Assembly: GCA_031772625.1 (NCBI GenBank)
Contig: CM062820.1
Location: forward strand, 1,071,921,369 to 1,071,985,368
Direction: 5' to 3'
Origin: Pinus tabuliformis
Taxonomy: Eukaryota > Streptophyta > Pinopsida > Pinales > Pinaceae
Length of the DNA stretch: 64,000 bases
How positions within the stretch are numbered: position 1 is the stretch's first letter; every line of letters begins with the position of its first letter. The notes under the pieces were generated by a model. That model had not been told where the DNA came from. It was given only the letters and a program-made list of their open reading frames with translations, and did no database searches. Shown here in pieces: positions 57,520 through 64,000 of the stretch. The translations under genes were made by a program, and so were the position numbers.

Positions 57520-59112
57520 TGATGAAAGGAGAAATTGACCTAAGGCAATATCCCTTTCATTTCTAAAATATTGATCATGGACCTGTGGGTTATGGGTCCA
57601 CGTTTCTATCGGAAGCGTTAATTATCACTTTTGCCTTAAAAACCAGGACAACAACAGTCAGCACAAATACACAAAAACACATGGAAACCCAACCATGAAC
57701 GCCTAAGGCTGGATCTCAAATAGAATAAACCCATATCTATAAACTCCTCAGATCCGCTCTTTCCAAGCCTTGCTGCTGTTCTTCAATCTCCGTCGTTGAT
57801 CAGCTTCATGATCCAATGGTCGACACTTCACCACATTCTTGGCTCATCGCACATTGCAATTTCTGCAATCCATCAGCACTTGATTCCTGCAAAATGCGAG
57901 ATTTAACCTCCGCCACTCGATCAACCCTTTGATCTAACGGTCCATATTGTTTCGCAAAACCACAAATATGGGTTTATCACAGACCCAAACTCTTTTACCG
58001 AATGCGATTTGCGATTAAATCTCTGTCGTCGATCTGGTTGTTAATCCGATGGATGATATCTTTCCCTAATCAACTGACTTTCTCGGTGATCCTACACCGT
58101 ATATCAAACTCCATTTGATTCGACAGTCCATAATGATATTGGGTGGATCACTTACACGACGTTTAACACCTTCATGGACCCAATGAAAATTATCATTCCC
58201 TGATCTATAAATGTTCGGGTCTGGATATTTCCACGTGCCTATTTCCTTTGGATGGAGCCGATGGGAATATGAAATTGTGATTTAATCAATATCGGGTCCG
58301 ATTTTTGAATTAACCGGTGTGGATCTTCTGACCCGATATCTGTTGATTTCACTTATCTGTAGATCTGATGATCCAGATCAGTTCTCGTCTTCGCCTCAAC
58401 TTCCACTATTGATTGCCAATACTAACCGTCAATCTATAAGATCTGACGGCTCCTATGCATTACTCTGCCTATTCCTTCTTTGACTCAATCTCGTTCGTTA
58501 TTGATGGAATCTACGTTAAAACAAAGTTCCTTTGCCATACTCTGTTTTCACACACGACACCAATATAACAATAAACCAATTAACATTTGATCACCATCGA
58601 TCCTTCAGTGACCGATAGTCGATCAATAGACCTATAAATAGGATTCAACTCTTTCGACACATAAACAATATACAACCACACAAAATCCACATAACACACA
58701 TATCTTATATTATACACAGAGTTAGATTACATTCTAAGGCATTTCAACCTTAGTCACACTTTCAGCTCTCGATTACATTGAATCCAAACTATTTACAGAA
58801 ATCTCAATAGGTCACTCTATCTCTCTCTCATCACCTTACATAGACTCTCTTATATAAGAAGTTACAAAAGGGAGGGATCGTTTACGATCCATGAATTTCT
58901 CCCACAATCGCTCAACAAACCTCTAATCTATATATACGCATGCATGGCATATTAAATTACAATTAATAAGTCTTCTAGAGACTTTATCCATTCCATCATT
59001 TTAGCCCTGTTTTAATAGAATTTGCCTCTTGGTTTGCACGTTTGTCCACGTCTCCTCCTTCTCAACTTTGGATTCCTCTTTTAGTGAAGAGTGCTCAGAT
59101 TCTCTTGCATCA
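57520..59112 (-). repeat. 5' LTR of the long-LTR element
   Basis: 1,593 bp, aligned end to end with 55519-57110. Equivalent GATCTAACGGTCC-type words are present near 57811, 57932, 58128, 58362 and 58440, several with C-to-T or G-to-A changes. CCTATAAATAGG is kept near 58630. Confidence 0.93.
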
Positions 59113-61870
59113 GTTTACTATTTCCTTGGGTTTATAATATCAATCCCTTGGGTTTATTAATCTAAGGGTTTAACCATGGTTGAGAACAGTCCAACTTCAC
59201 ATTGTGTCAAAGATTGTCTCAATATGAAAATAAAACATGGTCAACCATGTTTATTTAAGGTTTATAATATTTATCTTAAGGTTTATATACCTCGGGTTTA
59301 TATTATTCCCTTGGGTTTATAATATCAACCATGGTCAACCATGATCAATCATGGTCAACCATGGTCAATCATGGCCAATGATGGTCAACAATGGTCAATC
59401 ATGGTCAATGATGGTCAACCATGGTCAATCATGGCCAATGATTATCAACCATGGTCAATCATGTTTTACAAAATCAATCATGGTCAACCATTTTCGATCA
59501 TGGGCCTCCATGGTCCAACATCGCATTATGACAAAGATTGTCTCAAAATGAAAATCAACTATGGCCAACCATGGTCTGATGTTAGGTTATGATAGATTGT
59601 CTCAATATGAAAATCAATCATGGTCAACGATGGTCCAATGTATTGTGACAAGGATTGTCTCAGTATGAAAATCAACTATGGTCAACCATGGTCAACCATG
59701 TTTATTTTAGGGTTTATAATATTTATCTTACATTTTATATAACTTGGGTTTATAACATTAATCCCTTGGGTTTAATATTATTCCCTTGGGTTCAAAATCT
59801 CTTGAGTTTTTATTAATCCCTTGGGTTAAAAATCTCTTAAGTTTTTATTAATCCCTTGGGTTCATTATTCCCTTGGGTTTATAATATCAATCCCTTGGGT
59901 TTATTAACCTAAGGGTTTAACCATGGGTCGAGTATGGTCCAATGTCACATTGTAACAAATATTGTTTCAATATGAAAATCAACCATGGTCAACCTTTTTT
60001 ATAAAGGGTTTATAATATTTATCTTAAGGTTTATATACCTTATGTTTATATTATTCCCTTCGGTTTAATATTATTCCCTTGGGTTTATAATATAAATCAT
60101 GGTTAACCATGGTCAATAGTTGTCAACCATGGTCACCCATGGTTAACCATGTTTTATAAGATGGCCCAACGTCGCATTATGACAATGATTATCTCAATAT
60201 GAAAATCAGCCATGGTCAACCATGATCCAATGTAGAATTATGACAAAGATTGTCTCAAAATGAAAATCAATCATTGTTAACCATGGTCCAACATCGCATT
60301 GTGACAAGGATTGTCTCAATATGAAGGTCAACCATGTCTATTTTAGGGTTTTTAATATTTATCTTAGGGTATATAATATTAATCTATTTGTCTTAATATT
60401 ATTCCCTTGGGATCATAATCCCTTGGGGTTTTAGTAGTAATCTCTTGGGTTTATTATTCCCATGGTTTAAAATATCAATCCCTTGGGCTTATTAATCTAA
60501 GGGTTCATATTCCTAGGGCATAATATTATTCATTGGGTTTATAATAGTAACATTAGGTTTTAATATAAATCCTTTGGGTTTATAATCATGGTCAACCATG
60601 GTCAACCATTCTCCAACGTCACATTGTGACAAATATTGTCTCAATATGAAAATCAACCATGCTCAACCATTGCCAACCATTGTCCACCATGGTCAATCAT
60701 GGTCAACCATGGTGCAATGTCACATTGTGATAGAGATTGTCCCAATATGAAAATAAACAATGGTCAAACATGGTCCAATGTCATATTGTGACAAAGATTG
60801 TCTCAATTTGAAAATGAATCATGGTAAACCATGGTCCAATGTAGCATTATGACAAATATTGTCTCAATATGAAAATCAACCATAGTCAACCATGTTTATT
60901 TTATTTTTTATAATATTTATCATAGGGTTTATATACCTTGGTTTATAATACTTATCTTAGGGTTTATCATAGGATTTTCTCATTATGAAAATCAAACATG
61001 GTCAAACATGGTCAATCATGGTCAATCATGGTCAACATTGGTCAAACATGGCTAACTGTAGTAAACTATGGTGAATCATGGTTAACCATGGTCAACAAAA
61101 GTCCAATGTCACATTGTGACAAATATTGTCTCAATATAAAAATCAACCATGGTCATGCATGGTTAACCACGGTTCAACGTCACATGGTGACAGTTAGATT
61201 AAAAAAACCTCAAGGGATTGATATTATAGACACAAGACACTAATAAACCTAAGGGATAAATACTAAAAACCCATGGGAATAATATTAAACCTAAGGGATT
61301 AATAATGTAAACCCAAGGGATTAATATTATAAACCCAAGGTCAATCATGAAAATCAACCATGGTCAATAATCATGTTCACATTATGACAAAGAATGTCTC
61401 TTAGTCCAATATCACATTGTCAGAACCATGGTCATCAATGGTCAACCATGGCCCAACGTTGCATTGTGACAAAGATTGTCTCAATATGAAAATCAACCAT
61501 GGTCCAATGTCGCATTGTGATAAAGCCTCAATATGAAAATCAATCTTGGTCAATCACGGTCCAATGTTGCATTGTGACAAATATTGTGTCAAAATGAAAA
61601 TAAATCATGGCCAACCTTGTTTATTTTAGGGTTTACAATATTAATATTAGGGTTTATATACCTTGGGTTTATAATATTAATACCTTGGGTTTATATGATT
61701 AATCCCTTGGGTTTAATATTATTCCCTTGGGTTTAGAATATTAATCCCTTGGTTTTATAATAATAATCCCTTTGATTTATAATATTAATACTTTGTGTTT
61801 AATATTATTTCCTAGAGTTTATAATGCATTGGCTTTATAATATTAATAATCTCTTTGATTAATAATATCA
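59113..61870. repeat. Higher-order minisatellite array 2, right piece
   Basis: Three kinds of block alternate. (1) ~12-bp CATGGTCAACC units (dense at 59325-59500 and 60995-61100). (2) ~60-bp units with CATTGTGACAAAGATTGTCT and CAATATGAAAATCAACC, about fifteen copies near 59212, 59600, 59664, 59968, 60250, 60316, 60638, 60738, 60799, 60868, 61125, 61486 and 61584. (3) AT-rich units with CCCTTGGGTTTATAATATTA and TTTTAGGGTTTATAATATTT. The blocks recur as larger ~300-400-bp modules. The open frames 59341-59592 and 60998-61243 are repeat translations. Confidence 0.92.
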
Positions 61871-62459
61871 ATATTTATTATATTATTGATATTATCAATA
61901 ATATTTTCATATCATTATAATATAATTATTATTATTATAAATTGTCATTATACTATAATTATTATTATTCTATTAATCTATTTATTAATATTAATATTAA
62001 TATTAATATTAAATCCATATCCATTGACACCTATAGGTGTACATCAAGCACATTCAATAATGTGGTTGTGTATGTGATTGATATATTCCTATCGACGTAT
62101 ATCAACCACATTTATTATTGTGGTTGTGCTACTATAATATCAAATTAGCATCCCAACAACTTAGTAACTATGATTAAAAATGATAGCAATATTATTAAAA
62201 ATGATAGTAATATGAAACTAGGTATGATGTACAACTCTCTAAACAGCATCGAAAATAAGTTGCCACTAAGATTCACAACATTGGAATTTAGAATATGAAG
62301 TTGTAGGCACAATAACCTCTAGGTGGCATTACCAGGAAAAGGAAGCTCATGATTAGGGTAAAAAGGGAAGATTGGAAAGAGTAAAATGCTAACAATTTTA
62401 TTTCAAAATGTGAAAACAAATTGAACTTTCTCCCATGTAATTTTTTTTTCAAAGGAAAA
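61871..62459. other. AT-rich DNA with a short hairpin motif
   Basis: (TTATTA)n-like sequence to about 62010, then a motif with AACCACATTT...TGTGGTTGTGC near 62100-62135. The same motif sits at the left edge of array 1 (43655-43690). No gene is recognised. Confidence 0.5.
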
Positions 62460-63600
62460 AAATGTTGGTTTTATATTAAGATACAAAATCGAGTACATTT
62501 GTCCATATAAATCAATATAAGTTCTTGAAAAATAGTGTGGATCTCATGCATTTCTTTAGGAGAAGAGCACCCATCCCCATCAAAACAAAAACCATGTTAT
62601 CTAATTATAAAAGAATATCTCATATTGAAATTCATATGACATAATTTTAACAAAAAAACAAAACAACCTAGAAAGATAAAACAATAGTAAATAAAAACAA
62701 GATTTTATATCAGTGGTAGCATGCCTTCCTCCCTAGTAGTACCATCCATAATATAGTTGTAACAAAGTATGCTTAGTGTTGCACGAAGAAATTCCTTTGG
62801 TAGACCATCCACCATAGTGTTTTCTTCTCGGTAAATATGTTGAGATGTAATGGACTCAAAGGATTGTTGTAATAGTTTTATGTGATCCATCCAACAACTT
62901 AGATTAGGGGGTGCAAGATTAGACTAGCCTGAAATACCATCTATGAGAGCCTTTGAATCTCCATAAACGAAAATGTGATCCAACTATGGCCACTTATCAA
63001 ACCATAATAAGCCCCAAAGTGCCAGAATTTCTACTTTGGTGTTGGTACCACGTCCCCTGTTCCAACAAAGTTTATAACGAGACTTTGAGCAAATCCTTCA
63101 CCATGCACCACAACCACCATGTGCACCATCCTAGCCTTTGATAACCCTTTTTGAACAAATTTTCCCATGTAAGGATCTTATTATGGTAGGCTAACCAGAC
63201 AAATAAGATGATCTTCAAGTGCACTTTCCATTTCCCAACTTTTTGAAGCTAGAAAGTGTTAGAAAAAGAGTAGTATGTAAATAGTATACACTTGTAGTCC
63301 TCAAATACCACCATAGAGCCATGTTGTAATTTCCCAACCCAAGTAAGTGAATCCACGTTCTCATTCTTACATAGGCTAACTAGTTTGAGACTCTGAATAT
63401 ATTGTTACCAAGTAGATGTTTATTCTCCATCCAATCCATTTTTCTTGCCTCCATCCATGTTAGGTAAAGGCCCCTCCACTTCCTAATAAAATGGTCCAGA
63501 AAGATGAGACCTCTTGCATGAATAAAATTAATTAATCCCTTTAGGAGACAATTAGAATAAACACAACAATCCCTAAACAAGAATACCATTAAGAAAGCCA
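62460..63600 (-). pseudogene. LINE 3' remnant (zf-RVT then RNase H), copy D
   Basis: The minus strand reads GLIFLDHFIRKWRGLYLTWM near 63500, then zf-RVT-type sequence that aligns base by base with copy C (51290-51480). RNase H follows: DHIFVYGDSKALIDGISG at 62985-62930 and HIYREENTMVDGLPKEFL at 62840-62790. The final part is DGTTREEGMLPLI near 62710. Relative to copy C it has lost the ~300 bp between the zinc motif and RNase H, but keeps the RNase H C-terminal half that is decayed there. A T/A-rich region near 62440-62470 may be the 3' tail. Confidence 0.78.
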
Positions 63601-64000
63601 TGAACCTATCCCTAAACAAGAATAACAATGATATCAAAGGTCAAAATTTGTCAACTCCTAAGGTCTCCCTTCTGTACATAAAAGGCACCACTGATAAAAT
63701 TACTAAAATTATTAATAAACACAACATTAATGTAGCCTTCACCCCTACTAACACCATCAAACAATTATTCAACTCAGTTAAAGATCCCATAAACTCTAAC
63801 CTTCAAAAAGGTATTTATGTTATTCCTTGTGCATGCGAAAAGGAATACATCGGTGAAACTAGAAGGTCTTTCAACATCATAATTAAAGAACACACTGCTG
63901 ACTTAAGAAGAGAGAGGACCTCAAAATCTGCCTTAGTAGAACATGTTCACTCTTCCTCTCATTATATCTGCATGGAAGAAGCCAAACTAATTAGAAAAGA
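63561..64000 (+). mobile_element. Penelope-like retroelement C-terminal end with GIY-YIG endonuclease (open at window edge)
   Basis: The plus-strand frame is open from 63561 (after the TAA at 63558) to the window end. The first ATG is at 63600, giving at least 133 codons. It reads SLLYIKGTTDKITKIINKHN and VAFTPTNTIKQLFNSVKDPI, the segment linking RT to the endonuclease in Penelope-like elements. Then comes KGIYVIPCACEKEYIGETRR: GIY at 63810-63818 and YIG at 63846-63854, with the paired cysteines CAC that mark the PLE version of this nuclease. KEHTADL and EHVHSSSHYICMEE follow with the histidine pair. The nuclease nicks target DNA during insertion. No stop or frameshift is seen. The RT that should precede it is absent, replaced by LINE DNA, so this is a 5'-truncated copy. 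Confidence 0.85.

Larger units (their letters stand above)
55519..59112 (-). mobile_element. Complete non-autonomous LTR retrotransposon with 1.59-kb LTRs and 409-bp interior
   Basis: LTRs at 55519-57110 and 57520-59112 start TGATGAAAGGAGAAATTG and end CATCA. Both flanks carry the 5-bp duplication GTTTA (55514-55518 and 59113-59117), so this is a full insertion. The PBS at 57508-57517 sets the minus orientation. The interior is only 409 bp and contains one 104-codon frame and no recognisable gag or pol domain. It resembles TRIM or SMART elements in its tiny interior, but its LTRs are far longer than theirs. It would need enzymes from an autonomous partner. The LTRs differ at roughly one site in ten, mostly by transitions, so the copy is old. 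Confidence 0.93.

Noticed and set aside
59341-59592. Frame encoding repeated NHGQSWS-type peptides
   Set aside because: It reads straight through the CATGGTCAACC minisatellite; shifted frames give the same peptide, so there is no coding signal.
55400-61660. TTTAGGG words as a telomeric tract
   Set aside because: They occur singly inside longer AT-rich units, never as consecutive telomere repeats.

Overview
This is plant nuclear DNA: AT-rich, gene-poor and built almost wholly from decayed transposable elements and tandem repeats. A conifer or other gymnosperm is the best guess. That rests on the many old LTR retrotransposons and LINEs, the long simple arrays, and a Penelope-like GIY-YIG retroelement (PLEs are known in conifers as Dryads). 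I found no intact host gene. The one recognisable host-like piece is a frameshifted PH-domain exon resembling PRAF (PH-RCC1-FYVE) proteins, near 14.6 kb.

Layout. 1-5.8 kb: unassigned DNA around a degenerate ~210-bp satellite (1930-4620). 5.8-9.8 kb: a polypyrimidine tract split by a rearranged Ty3/gypsy chromovirus (6053-9123, minus) with matched 334-bp LTRs and a CCCTC target duplication. 10-12 kb: a 163-bp satellite and ~245-bp direct repeats. 14.6-18.5 kb: the PRAF-like fragment and a 1.83-kb tandem duplication. 19.3-20.25 kb: a tRNA-Val(UAC)-like cloverleaf and a CACTA transposon end. 24.5-26.6 kb: a second, 5'-truncated copy of the same gypsy family. 27.3-32.6 kb: decayed retroposed sequences, including a LINE reverse transcriptase remnant. 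32.9-38.6 kb: a Ty1/copia element (minus) without gag. 38.6-40.5 and 53.5-54.7 kb: inverted copies of one dispersed repeat. 42.2-43.6 kb: LINE remnant. 43.7-45.9 kb: a CCATGG-centred minisatellite with an embedded 63-bp-stem hairpin. 46.3-50.4 kb: second copia element. 50.6-51.5 and 62.5-63.6 kb: two copies of one LINE 3' end. 51.5-53.2 kb: a unit bounded by long inverted repeats with a polypurine core. 55.2-61.9 kb: a higher-order minisatellite split by a complete LTR element (55519-59112) with 1.59-kb LTRs and only 409 bp between them. 63.6-64 kb: the Penelope-like GIY-YIG frame, still open at the window edge.

The coding elements lie on the minus strand, except the Penelope-like frame, the PRAF-like fragment and some unassigned frames. 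Nearly all reading frames are broken and several catalytic residues are replaced, so the elements appear inactive. The possible exceptions are the open GIY-YIG frame and the 104-codon frame inside the long-LTR element. All family calls come from reading motifs, target duplications, primer-binding sites and repeat alignment by eye; no database search was run.
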